A stretch of DNA of 64,000 nucleotides from Microcoleus vaginatus WJT46-NPBG5 (GTDB lineage: Bacteria > Cyanobacteriota > Cyanobacteriia > Cyanobacteriales > Oscillatoriaceae): assembly GCA_019359355.1 (NCBI GenBank), contig JAHHHM010000013.1, forward strand, positions 120,508 through 184,507, written 5' to 3'. The notes below the pieces were generated by a model. That model saw only the letters and a program-made list of their open reading frames with translations. It did not search any database and had not been told where the DNA came from. Shown here piece by piece: positions 52,001 through 59,462 of this stretch (positions are counted from its first letter, which is position 1; every line of letters starts with the position of its first letter). Position numbers and translations under genes: made by a program.

Positions 52001-54379
52001 ATAGTCTTCCTCCCAGCTATTAGGGGGTAAAAATTTTATCCCGTTCGTTATATATATTAAGGCGGGTTGATAGGCTGAAGATAATTTAGCTTTTCTTCCA
52101 GCGATTAGATTCAATCTAGCTAATTGTTCTTTTTCCCATTTATCATTGAGCAATGATTGTCCTGTGTTCAGGTGATTGACTATATCAAAGATTCGTTCTT
52201 CTAACTCATGTTTTTCAAACTTATTCAACAGAAGGCGACCAATTTTTAAATGGATTTCTTGTTTATGTTTTTCGTCAATTAAAGAATAAGCAGCTTGCTG
52301 CACCCGGTCATGCAAGAATTTATAATCTTGAATTAACAGTTCTTCATCTAACTCGGATGTGGGCCAGATTAACCCGGATTGAACTGCTGCTGTTAGATCC
52401 TTAAAAACTTCCGCTGTAGATTTTTCACTGATGATAGAAAGGATGTTTAAATCGAAATCAGCACCTACACAAGCTGCTAATTGTAAAACTTGCTGTGTAA
52501 CCAGAGGCAGTTTCTTTAACTTGCCAATCATCAACTCCACCACATTGTCAGTAATGCCCTGAGCTTCAATGGTTGAAATATCCCACTGCCAGCCGTGACG
52601 TTCAAAATAAAAAGTGATCAGGTTTTCGGCATATAGGGTTTTGAGAAACTCATAGACAAAGAAAGGATTGCCTCCAGTTTTATGCACTACCAACTCCGCC
52701 AAGGGTTTTACTGAAGATGTATCCCTGTGCAAAGTATCGGCAATTAACTGGTTAATATGCTGGCTATTTAAGGGAGTTAAGGTAATAAAGTTGACAGTTG
52801 CCCCCTGATTCCGTAGCCCCTCAAGAGTTATCATCAACGGATGAGTGGGGTTGACTTCGTTATCCCGATACGCCCCAATTAGAAATAGGTATTCTGTATC
52901 CGTATCCGTCATCATCAGTTCGATTAACTTGAGCGTTGCGGAGTCTGCCCACTGCAAATCGTCAAGAAAAATAACTAAAGGATGCTCTTTTGCACAAAAT
53001 GCCCGAATGAAGTTTTGGAAAACCAGATTAAAGCGATTCTGGGACTCAGCGGGGCTTAATTCTGGCACGGGTGGTTGCTTGCCTATAATCAGTTCCACTT
53101 CCGGAATCACTTCAATAATCACTTGTCCATTGGAACCAAAAGCAGCCAGGAGTTTTTCTCGCCAAAGGTTTAGTTGTGCTTCGCTTTCGGTTAACAGTTG
53201 ACGCATCAATCCCTGAAAGGCACTGACAACAGCTAAGTAGGGAATATTGCGCTGAAATTGGTCAAATTTTCCGGAGATGAAATAGCCGCGCTTTTGAGTG
53301 ATGGGTTTATGAACTTCTGCCACCAACACTGATTTACCGATGCCGGAATAACCGGCCACTAGCATCATTTCAGTTGTGCCTTGACTCACTCGGTCAAATG
53401 CTGTTAGGAAGGTTTTAACTTCTGACTCTCGTCCGTAAAGCTTTTGGGGAATTTGAAACTTGTCGGAAATATCCTTAGAACCGAGAGGGAAATCTGCTAT
53501 AGTCCCATTAGCTTGTAACTGAAAGAGACATTCTTCTAAATCAGCTTTGAGTCCCCAGGCACTTTGATATCGTTCCTCTGCCGTTTTCGCCATCAGCTTC
53601 ATGACAATATCCGAAACGGCTTTAGGACAAGGTTCTCCCCCTCTGCCTCTCTCCTCCTCTCTTCCTCCTAAAAGATGAGGGGGTATTGGCTGTTTGGCGA
53701 TATGATAATGCACCAGTTCCAACGCATCGGTACTTTCAAAAGGTAACTGTCCCGTCAGTAGTGCGTAAAAGGTAACGCCGAGAGAGTAAAAGTCAGTGCG
53801 GTAATCTAAAGAACGATTCATTCGTCCCGTTTGCTCCGGTGACATATAGGCTAATGTGCCTTCTAAAACATGGGGATTTTTCAGCGTAGGATTTTCGCGG
53901 GTTAATTGAGTGGAGATACCAAAGTCGATGATTTTGATAATTTCTGTTTCTGGGTTAAAGACAAGGTTGGCCGGATTAATATCTTTATGAATAATATTGG
54001 CAGCGTGAATCTCGCCCAATATCTCTGCGGTTTGGATGGCTAACTTGAGGAATTTTGCTAGAGATAAGATATGCCCTGTATCTACAGAGTTCTTGAATAA
54101 TTGCCTTAAGGATGATGCGCCAAAATCCTCTAAGATAATGACCAGAGTTCTTTGATAAGTTTCTAAGGCATAAGTTTTAACCACACCCTCTATGTTCAGA
54201 TTGCAAGTGATTTCATATTCCTGCTTATATCGAGTTAGTTCAGAGGGGGTGGGATAGTCTTGTTTCAGAACTTTGAGAATTACTGCTTTGTGGTCTTGTT
54301 CTCGAATTCCTCGATAGACAACAGAATTGTCACTTTCATAGATTTGGGCTAAAACTTTAATTCCCGGGAATCTAATCAT
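49043..54379 (-). CDS. Ser/Thr kinase - AAA ATPase - GAF - adenylate cyclase protein, 1778 aa
   Basis: Signalling protein with the order: protein kinase 1-280 (K36, HKDINPANL 131-139, IDFGIS 151-156), a regulatory AAA/STAND-type ATPase from about 315 (Walker A GYSGIGKS 343-350, then VIFLDDLQWAD), a long helical region, a GAF domain about 1350-1500 and a class III nucleotide cyclase 1535-1710. Cyclase metal Asp are D1545 and D1589; K1585 and T1653 occupy the purine-specifying sites, as in bacterial adenylate cyclases. The catalytic loop HKDINPAN differs from the usual HRDLKPxN. A low-complexity run lies at residues 238-252. ATG 54379 follows GGAGAG. Cytoplasmic, probably making cAMP. The upstream region is a decayed TPR gene. 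Confidence 0.93.
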   Translation of the reverse strand: MIRFPGIKVLAQIYESDNSVVYRGIREQDHKAVILKVLKQDYPTPSELTRYKQEYEITCNLNIEGVVKTYALETYQRTLVIILEDFGASSLRQLFKNSVDTGHILSLAKFLKLAIQTAEILGEIHAANIIHKDINPANLVFNPETEIIKIIDFGISTQLTRENPTLKNPHVLEGTLAYMSPEQTGRMNRSLDYRTDFYSLGVTFYALLTGQLPFESTDALELVHYHIAKQPIPPHLLGGREEERGRGGEPCPKAVSDIVMKLMAKTAEERYQSAWGLKADLEECLFQLQANGTIADFPLGSKDISDKFQIPQKLYGRESEVKTFLTAFDRVSQGTTEMMLVAGYSGIGKSVLVAEVHKPITQKRGYFISGKFDQFQRNIPYLAVVSAFQGLMRQLLTESEAQLNLWREKLLAAFGSNGQVIIEVIPEVELIIGKQPPVPELSPAESQNRFNLVFQNFIRAFCAKEHPLVIFLDDLQWADSATLKLIELMMTDTDTEYLFLIGAYRDNEVNPTHPLMITLEGLRNQGATVNFITLTPLNSQHINQLIADTLHRDTSSVKPLAELVVHKTGGNPFFVYEFLKTLYAENLITFYFERHGWQWDISTIEAQGITDNVVELMIGKLKKLPLVTQQVLQLAACVGADFDLNILSIISEKSTAEVFKDLTAAVQSGLIWPTSELDEELLIQDYKFLHDRVQQAAYSLIDEKHKQEIHLKIGRLLLNKFEKHELEERIFDIVNHLNTGQSLLNDKWEKEQLARLNLIAGRKAKLSSAYQPALIYITNGIKFLPPNSWEEDYHQTFSYYLEKGEIEYLTASWDEALSTFDEALEHIDSLLDRCKVNEYKVTLYRMKNDLESSLYLGVQTLELLGINLKAFPEEDELIAEVNQANETIAARKIENFIDLPEMQDPEKLAAMVLLRECVPPAYFLGSRLLFILGIKMIELSLTYGNSPHSSVGYIYYSLTLAFVAQDFETAYKFGNLALRLNDDKYQMKRYEALILNMWGGFVSHYTEPLDRSKEHLMRGYYSGVENGAYQWAGYCAINFLFMCFWGTDSLKELSEKIDKIIPGLKKVDPNMVQYYYAVKATIYNLIEPVEDWSVLDESLWPNAKEIIKSCLEKNDLFTVFIEIACKLSLANWYSDSEKAIDYANSAEKYLIGATGIFINPAFHFHQCLALSVGYDDADGEKQAQYVEKIKSNLEKFKLWSQHSPSTYLHQRLLIEAELARITGHVLEAQDLYDQAIESARENKFLQNEALASELAAKFWLGKGKEKIAKVYMSEAHYGYQRWGAQRKVEDLEAKYPQLRLKSSATKSITSTHTTTTNSTSGSQSGEVLDLATVMKASQAISGEIVLDKLLTSLMRIIIENAGAQCGYLILETEGELRIKASGSVSSDTITVLQSTPIESVGAQDVTPLPLSIINYVARTGKNVVLNDATHEGNFTNEPYIKKHHPKSILCFSLQHQGKLAGIVYLENNLITEAFTSDRVELLNLLSSQAAISIENARLYNNLTELNQAFERFVPRQFLQILDKKSIIDVKLGDQVQQEMSVLFSDIRDFTTLSESMNPQDNFKFINSYLSHMEPAITENQGFIDKYIGDAIMALFSGEADNAVKAGIDMLHRLTEYNQHRTASGYVPIKIGIGINTGSLILGTVGGKNRMDSTVISDAVNLASRIESLTKQYGISMLISHQTFQSLPDSNQFAIRLIDRVKVKGKSKAVSMFEVFDADPPETYEGKVATRTLFEEALLLYHWQKLRDAERLFAECLRRNPTDKVAQIYQQRCTQLDRD
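53634..53669 (+). repeat. Low-complexity C/T-rich tract inside the kinase domain
   Basis: A pyrimidine run (CTCCCCCTCTGCCTCTCTCC and more) that gives GGREEERGRGGEPCP in the protein. A similar tract is intergenic at 59113-59157. It is in frame and does not disrupt the gene. Confidence 0.75.
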
Positions 54380-54566
54380 GTTTGGCTCTCCATTTTTGGC
54401 AGTTATGAACGTTACGGGCGATGGTCAACGACTGCTGATGGTACTCGATCGCCTTGACCGAGTTGCCCAGGGAAGTGTAAACATTTCGCAGATTACCCAA
54501 TGCTGCCCCCTCACCTTAGCGGTCTTTAATCTCTCGCTAGATAATCAAGGTCTGTTGACAAGACTC
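54372..54566 (-). pseudogene. Remnant of a TPR-protein gene
   Basis: The minus-strand frame reads Q-Q-T-L-I-I-stop, REIKDR, stop, GEGAALGNLRNVYTSLGNSV and KAIEYHQQSLTIARN. Typical cyanobacterial TPR text is REIKDRQGEGAALGNLGNAY, so the two stops are CAA/CAG-type mutations. It ends within the start codon region of the kinase-cyclase gene. About one and a half TPR units survive. Confidence 0.7.
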
Positions 54567-54662
54567 AAGGCTTCTTAAAATTGACTTGTCTGACCCTACT
54601 GATTTTCTCGCTCCAACAACTAGCATCGCAGCCAACAGGCTAGTATTTTTTCTAATATTCAT

Positions 54663-54809
54663 TTAAGGATAGCCGAGACGCTTGCAGATAGTATTGAGAC
54701 TGACTCCTTCATTAACCAGTTCGGTCGCCTGTGCGTGTCTGTGTTCATGAATGGTACAGCTTATGCCGGCCTTGGCATAATAACCAACCCACTTCTCCTG
54801 AACGGAAAG
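54663..54809 (-). pseudogene. C-terminal remnant of a tyrosine recombinase
   Basis: The minus strand reads YYAKAGISCTIHEHRHAQAT, then E-L-V-N-E-G-V-S-L-N-T-I-C-K-R-L-G-Y and stop. This matches the HxxR box and the following helix of phage-type integrases (typically HDLRH...LGH). The upstream catalytic domain is absent and the C-terminal Tyr is lost, so it is dead. It marks a former mobile element. Confidence 0.7.
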
Positions 54810-54991
54810 TTAGTGCTGATTGAGATTTTAGATTTCAAGCAGTTTATGTCTGATGATATTATTGCTGAACTGATGGCAACGTCTTGATTTTAGTTAATAC
54901 TGCTCACACCAAGGGATGTGGAGGCTGAATGGTGCCATTACTCAAGATTGAAACTGGGACAGCAAGCAGCATCAGAATTATCCTTTGATCT

Positions 54992-55654
54992 TCAACGACG
55001 AGAACGACTTTTTGTTCTTAAACCTTGATAAATTGACATAGCAGCAAGTCCCTCAATTGCTGCTAGAGAGCTAATATGAGCAGATTTGCAAACCCACAGA
55101 CAGGAAAACTCTAGCAGAAAGTTTCCTAGAATAATGATCAGTGCAGCAGTCAACCTTAGCCTAGTGAAACGCTGAGGCATGAGAAAAAGCCCCAGCAGAA
55201 TTAAGCCGGTGAAAATAGAGCCGGTAAAACTTTGCTGCCACTCCACAATCTCCCGAAATTGTAGTGCCGGCGGAAGTGTGAGCGTTTTAACCGACATAAA
55301 TATCGCTAGAACCAGCTTTGCCGAGGCAATCAGAAAAATAGATCCATTAGCCGCCGATACCAGTTGTTGGGGACTAACGATAACTCCTGGTAAATCCCGT
55401 CCATCCAAGCTTATGTGCAGGTATGGCTGAAACCCCATTCCTAAAATTTTGAAACTTGGGAACTGCTGAATTTTTAACCGGCAGCCATCGCTCAGAATAA
55501 ATTCATGAGGTTTGGTCAGTTTAGCCCTAGGGATTCTGCCAATTTCCTTACTATCCAAGGAAATTATAATTTCTCGGCTCAAGAAGCCCCAGTCAATGAC
55601 CAATCGTAAGGGCTGCCCTTCTTCCAAAGCATAAAATTCTCGCTGATCGAACAT
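54992..55654 (-). CDS. Hypothetical membrane protein, 220 aa
   Basis: Unrecognised. The first 100 residues are beta-rich and polar (LRLVIDWGFLSREIIISLDS), followed by three or four membrane helices (SIFLIASAKLVLAIFMSV; TGLILLGLFLM; LTAALIIILGNFLLEF). No catalytic motif is seen. Starts at ATG 55654. The stretch 54810-54991 to its left (plus-strand view) holds only a 24-codon ORF (54813-54887) with no family features. Confidence 0.65.
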   Translation of the reverse strand: MFDQREFYALEEGQPLRLVIDWGFLSREIIISLDSKEIGRIPRAKLTKPHEFILSDGCRLKIQQFPSFKILGMGFQPYLHISLDGRDLPGVIVSPQQLVSAANGSIFLIASAKLVLAIFMSVKTLTLPPALQFREIVEWQQSFTGSIFTGLILLGLFLMPQRFTRLRLTAALIIILGNFLLEFSCLWVCKSAHISSLAAIEGLAAMSIYQGLRTKSRSRR

Positions 55655-55733
55655 ACTGATACTGATAGTTATTCTCAGTTATTGAGCGTCTCTAAAGTCT
55701 GAGCAGAGCTTAACCCATCGGCAAATTAGCCGG

Positions 55734-56783
55734 CTACACTAGATGAATCAACGCCTCAATGAGTATCTGATTTTGCTCATCAGTTCCCACCGTAATGCGA
55801 AGCTTATCCTCTAAACCGGCCTGCTTGAAATAGCGCACTAAAATTCCCCGTTCCTTCAGCGCTAAATAAATTTGCTCAGCATTACCTTTAGGTGGTTGCG
55901 TCAAAAAGAAATTCGCTTGGGAATCCCACAACCGGCAGCCTAATTGTTTAAGATCCGCTGCCAATTTTACCCGTGATGCTTTTACCTTTTCCGCACATTC
56001 ATTTTTATGCGCTTGATCTCGCATCGCCGCCGCCCCAACTAAACAAGCAATCGCGTCAATATTGTAGCTATCTTTAACCTTAAATAATCCACTCAAAAGT
56101 TTTGGATTAGCAATGCCAAACCCCAACCGTAATCCTGCCAAAGAATAACCTTTGGATAACGTGCGAATTATAATAACATTTTCAAATTCTTTGACTAAGG
56201 GCAACGCCGTTTCTTCCGCAAAGTCAACATAAGCTTCATCAACGACTAAAACACCCGATAACCTCGCTGCCAATTGCCGAATCTTGTCAATGGGAACGGT
56301 ATGTCCCGATGGACTATTAGGGGATGCAATAAACGTTACCGCACCATTTTCTGCTACTAATTCCTCAATGGGTAAGCGATAGTCCTTGCTGTATGGAATT
56401 TCCACCCGATCCGCCGGCTGCATATCGGTTAGCGTGCGATACAACACATACGTCGGCATGGGATAAACCACTTTGCGTCCCAATTCCGCACAAGCACGCA
56501 CCACAACATTGAGCAATTCATCGCTACCATTGCTGACAATAATCCACTCAACCGGCACCTCCAATACCTCAGAAATCGCCTTGCGAAATTCGTTGGCATA
56601 AGGATCTGGGTAGCGCCGCAACCATTCACTATCAAGATTCCGCAGAACTGAGATTGCTGCCGGTGAAGGTGGATAAGGATTTTCGTTGGTATTGAGCTTG
56701 ATAATATTTGTACCGGGTTTCGGTTGTTCGCCGGGAGTATAGCCGGTCATCCTCTCAACACTAGGGCGAAAGTAGCTAGCCAT
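55734..56783 (-). CDS. hisC: Histidinol-phosphate aminotransferase, 349 aa
   Basis: PLP enzyme of fold type I that converts imidazole-acetol phosphate to histidinol phosphate. KLNTNENPYPPSP and VSNGSDELLNVVVRACAELG are conserved early motifs; the PLP Lys lies in RTLSKGYSLAGLRLGFGIA, and VVDEAYVDFAEE carries the cofactor-binding Asp/Tyr. Full length. ATG 56783 is preferred over the TTG at 56801. It lies 26 bases downstream of a small membrane-protein gene in the same direction, and they are likely cotranscribed. Confidence 0.94.
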   Translation of the reverse strand: MASYFRPSVERMTGYTPGEQPKPGTNIIKLNTNENPYPPSPAAISVLRNLDSEWLRRYPDPYANEFRKAISEVLEVPVEWIIVSNGSDELLNVVVRACAELGRKVVYPMPTYVLYRTLTDMQPADRVEIPYSKDYRLPIEELVAENGAVTFIASPNSPSGHTVPIDKIRQLAARLSGVLVVDEAYVDFAEETALPLVKEFENVIIIRTLSKGYSLAGLRLGFGIANPKLLSGLFKVKDSYNIDAIACLVGAAAMRDQAHKNECAEKVKASRVKLAADLKQLGCRLWDSQANFFLTQPPKGNAEQIYLALKERGILVRYFKQAGLEDKLRITVGTDEQNQILIEALIHLV

Positions 56784-56809
56784 GACGTTGTTGCGTGTCA
56801 AACAATTAC

Positions 56810-56920
56810 TTATTGGGCAAAGAAACCAGTGAACAGAAGCGGCAAAAGGATTAATGCAGAGACAATTAAAAGAACAGTTGCCGCATCAATATTGATCTCA
56901 TTCTTCTTAGGATCGCGCAT
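56810..56920 (-). CDS. Small single-helix membrane protein, 36 aa
   Basis: The minus strand encodes MRDPKKNEINIDAATVLLIV, then S-A-L-I-L-L-P-L-L-F-T-G-F-F-A-Q and a stop. A GAGGG sits six bases before the ATG. The product has a basic N-terminus and one membrane helix, like small photosystem or cytochrome subunits, but I cannot match it to PsbX, PsaM, PetL or Ycf12. Being intact, short and well initiated, it is likely real. It precedes hisC. Confidence 0.65.
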   Translation of the reverse strand: MRDPKKNEINIDAATVLLIVSALILLPLLFTGFFAQ

Positions 56921-57141
56921 TTGACGCCCTCTGGGAAAATAAGCTTATCAACTTACCTTAACAGGGATAGCGGGCATTAAGAGCTAGGGGCTAGAGAAGA
57001 GGGGCGGAAAGAACTACCGGCTATCACTAATTTTATTTTGGGCAGGGAGTGAAAGAGTCTTGCATCCCTAAACCCGGATCTGGCTCTCAATTCGACCCCA
57101 AAAACTAAATGCGTAGCTGCTGATCTGGTTTTCCGTTTCCT

Positions 57142-58920
57142 TCACCGGAAACCTAAGAAACGCAAGAAGGGAATGAGGATGTAGTAAATCGCGCCCAGAC
57201 AAAGGGCACCGGCACTGCCTAAAAGCCCAAAAAAGCCAATACTCAGCCAAAATTCTGGCCAACCGATGCCGGTGGAGAGCTTGCTAGAAAGGAAAATGAA
57301 GTTGAAAGAATAAGGGGATAAATAAATGAGATGGGCAATAATGGCGGCTGTTCCCATTGCGGCAAAGGAGGCGTGCAGCAGGTGATGTCTGGGTAAACCT
57401 AACCCGAGGGTGACACAAGCAATGGCAATGGCACTAAATCCCATTAACCCATCTACTACTTTCGCCGGCGTTGAAACGATGGTGTGCAAACCCCACCACC
57501 CCAAAAGATAGCCAAAGATTCCCATCACGGCAGCCGGCCAAAATCGCCGCAATTGCCCAAAACTGCCGGCTTCTGTCAATCCTAGGGCAGTGCCTAACCC
57601 CGCCCAGGCAAATAGTAAAATTATCGGCTCAATGGCTAACTGCGTGTCCGGACTCAACCGGCTCAGCTGTTCCGAAAGCATCTGGGCTATCTGATCACCC
57701 ACAGGCGACCAATAAGCCAACCAAAACCCGATCCCCGCACCGATACTCCCCCCTATGCCGCCCAGTACCATTCCTAAAAATGTGTCTGAACAGGCGCGCA
57801 AGAACCATCTCACAAGCGCCACGCAGGTTTTCACCCCACCCATAACGAGCCAGTAGAGGAAAATGGCGACCGCTGCCACTGGGTTGCCCACAAGGCCAAA
57901 AATGCCTTCCACTATCGCTCTGAGGCGATCAAAACTGAACAGTGCCCTCGCTGCCCTTCTTCTGCGTCGAGAAAGGCGGGCCAAACGTGACTGAATTTCT
58001 GCGGCGTTTGCCGGTCGTTGAGTCACGACTGGGCGCACCATCTCATCCAGCAGATCGGCTAAAGCAGGACTAACTTTGGCATACTGACGCCACCGGCACT
58101 CGCCTGTCACGGGATCTTCTATATCTCCCGGATACCGGCCAGTGAGTAAGTGAATGAATGTCCGCCCCAGGGCGTAAAAATCGGCTGCCGGTCCCACCAC
58201 TCCGCCGGCAATCTGTTCGGGCGGACTGTAACCCGGAGACACTAAGCGCGTAGAACTCACCTGAGGGGCGCTGCCGGCCCGAATTTGCTTTGCCCCACCA
58301 AAATCAATCGCCACAAGTTGGTAAGTTTCCTGGCGCAACATCAGGTTGCTGGGTTTGATGTCACGATGAACAATTTGACGCCGGTGTAATACCTGCAAAA
58401 TATCGATTGCCTGAGAAAGCCAGTCTAAAACCAGGGCTTCTGGATATCCCTGCGGATACTGGTCGAGAATATCCTCTAAAGTTGGGCCATTAATTTTTTC
58501 CATCACCAGACAGGGCAGATGCCGGGGTTTCGGGTGGGCCAGACGCACCTCGAAATAGCTATCTGGCTCGACTCTGGGGACTCCGGGATGGCGCAGGCGT
58601 GCTAAAACGGCGGCTTCTTGCTTAAAAAGTTCGAGTCCCTTGGGAGAAGTTACTACCAACACTTTCAGAACTCGCTCTCTCTGAGATTTGAGATCCCAGA
58701 CTGTGTAAATAACGGCAAAGCCGCCGGTGCCAAGCTGCTGTAAGGGAATATAGCGCCCTTTAAATTCTAAGGGTGCCCCGCAACTCAGACAAAACTTGTT
58801 GCCCCAAGCCTGAGGGTAAGGGCCGGTGCAGTCTGGATTAATGCAGTGGGTATATAAAGACTGAGGCACAACCGTAATTTGGGGAATGGGGCATGAGGCA
58901 AGTCTAGGTTTATTCACCAC
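57142..58920 (-). CDS. Zinc-ribbon Ser/Thr protein kinase with C-terminal membrane segments, 592 aa
   Basis: Residues 25-50 hold a 4-Cys zinc finger (C-I-N-P-D-C and FCLSCG), then a Hanks-type kinase: glycine loop LGTGGFAVIY, catalytic IVHRDIKPSNL, AIDFGGAK for DFG, and SPGYSPPEQ. From about residue 345 come six or seven hydrophobic segments. The combination is common in cyanobacterial SpkC/SpkF-type kinases. Starts at GTG 58920; a second in-frame GTG is 16 codons later. The start region contains heptad-repeat-like DNA. Confidence 0.9.
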   Translation of the reverse strand: MVNKPRLASCPIPQITVVPQSLYTHCINPDCTGPYPQAWGNKFCLSCGAPLEFKGRYIPLQQLGTGGFAVIYTVWDLKSQRERVLKVLVVTSPKGLELFKQEAAVLARLRHPGVPRVEPDSYFEVRLAHPKPRHLPCLVMEKINGPTLEDILDQYPQGYPEALVLDWLSQAIDILQVLHRRQIVHRDIKPSNLMLRQETYQLVAIDFGGAKQIRAGSAPQVSSTRLVSPGYSPPEQIAGGVVGPAADFYALGRTFIHLLTGRYPGDIEDPVTGECRWRQYAKVSPALADLLDEMVRPVVTQRPANAAEIQSRLARLSRRRRRAARALFSFDRLRAIVEGIFGLVGNPVAAVAIFLYWLVMGGVKTCVALVRWFLRACSDTFLGMVLGGIGGSIGAGIGFWLAYWSPVGDQIAQMLSEQLSRLSPDTQLAIEPIILLFAWAGLGTALGLTEAGSFGQLRRFWPAAVMGIFGYLLGWWGLHTIVSTPAKVVDGLMGFSAIAIACVTLGLGLPRHHLLHASFAAMGTAAIIAHLIYLSPYSFNFIFLSSKLSTGIGWPEFWLSIGFFGLLGSAGALCLGAIYYILIPFLRFLGFR

Positions 58921-59070
58921 AGACGAGGAATCAAGAGTCGGAAGTGGTCAATAGGAAATGGGGTATTGGGGATCGCGAGTCTGTGGTAATTCGCTAGACG
59001 AGGGATCAAGAGTCGAAAGTGGTTAATGGGGAATGGGGTATTGGGGATCGCGAGTCTTTGGTAATTCTCT
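58921..59070. repeat. Two tandem copies of a 75-bp repeat
   Basis: The sequence starting AGACGAGGAATCAAGAGTCG at 58921 recurs as AGACGAGGGATCAAGAGTCG at 58996, with a period of 75 and several substitutions. A third copy begins as ATAGACG at about 59070 and stops. Each copy includes a GGGGTATTGGGGAT word related to the heptad repeats. Confidence 0.85.
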
Positions 59071-59112
59071 ATAGACGTAGCTTGCTGGGTGCAAAGCGAT
59101 GGGATTAGGCTG

Positions 59113-59157
59113 TTCTCCCTCTCTGCCCCTCTCCCCCTCTCTCTGTCTTCCCTCTAG
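59113..59157. repeat. C/T-rich low-complexity tract
   Basis: Runs of CTCCCTCTCTGCCCCTCTCC type, similar to the tract inside the kinase domain gene at 53634. Confidence 0.7.
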
Positions 59158-59462
59158 TTTTTATTCACGACTGCTCGCTTATTTTACATTTGCCGGTGAG
59201 ACTAGACGGGATTTTCACGGCTTCCTTTCCCTAACTTCTTGAGTTCTGGGACTCGCAAAGCATCGCCGGCCCTGGCTTGCTAGCGTACTTTAGAATTTGG
59301 CACAATGTTTGTAACAAAAAATTAATATTTTGTCATAAAATATAAACCGAGATTATAGCTTACTAAACAAGATTTGAAGTTTAACTTATTTGATCCCTGG
59401 TATATTGTTTAAGAGCTTACTAAAGCTGCCTGCTCATTCCATGATTCCTAGGAAGGGGGATT

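Larger units (their letters stand above)
58921..59462. other. Upstream region of the RuBisCO operon
   Basis: 542 bases between the kinase start and rbcL. Contains the 75-bp tandem repeat, a C/T tract at 59113-59157, and an AT-rich stretch from 59300 with a small dyad ACAAAA (59314-59319) / TTTTGT (59328-59333). That dyad is a candidate regulator site (LysR-type rbcR/cmpR-like), but nothing more specific can be read. AGGAAGGGGG precedes the ATG. Confidence 0.5.

Noticed and set aside
54813..54887. 24-codon plus-strand ORF starting at GTG
   Set aside because: Too short, no ribosome-binding site and no match to any toxin-antitoxin or excision family that I know.
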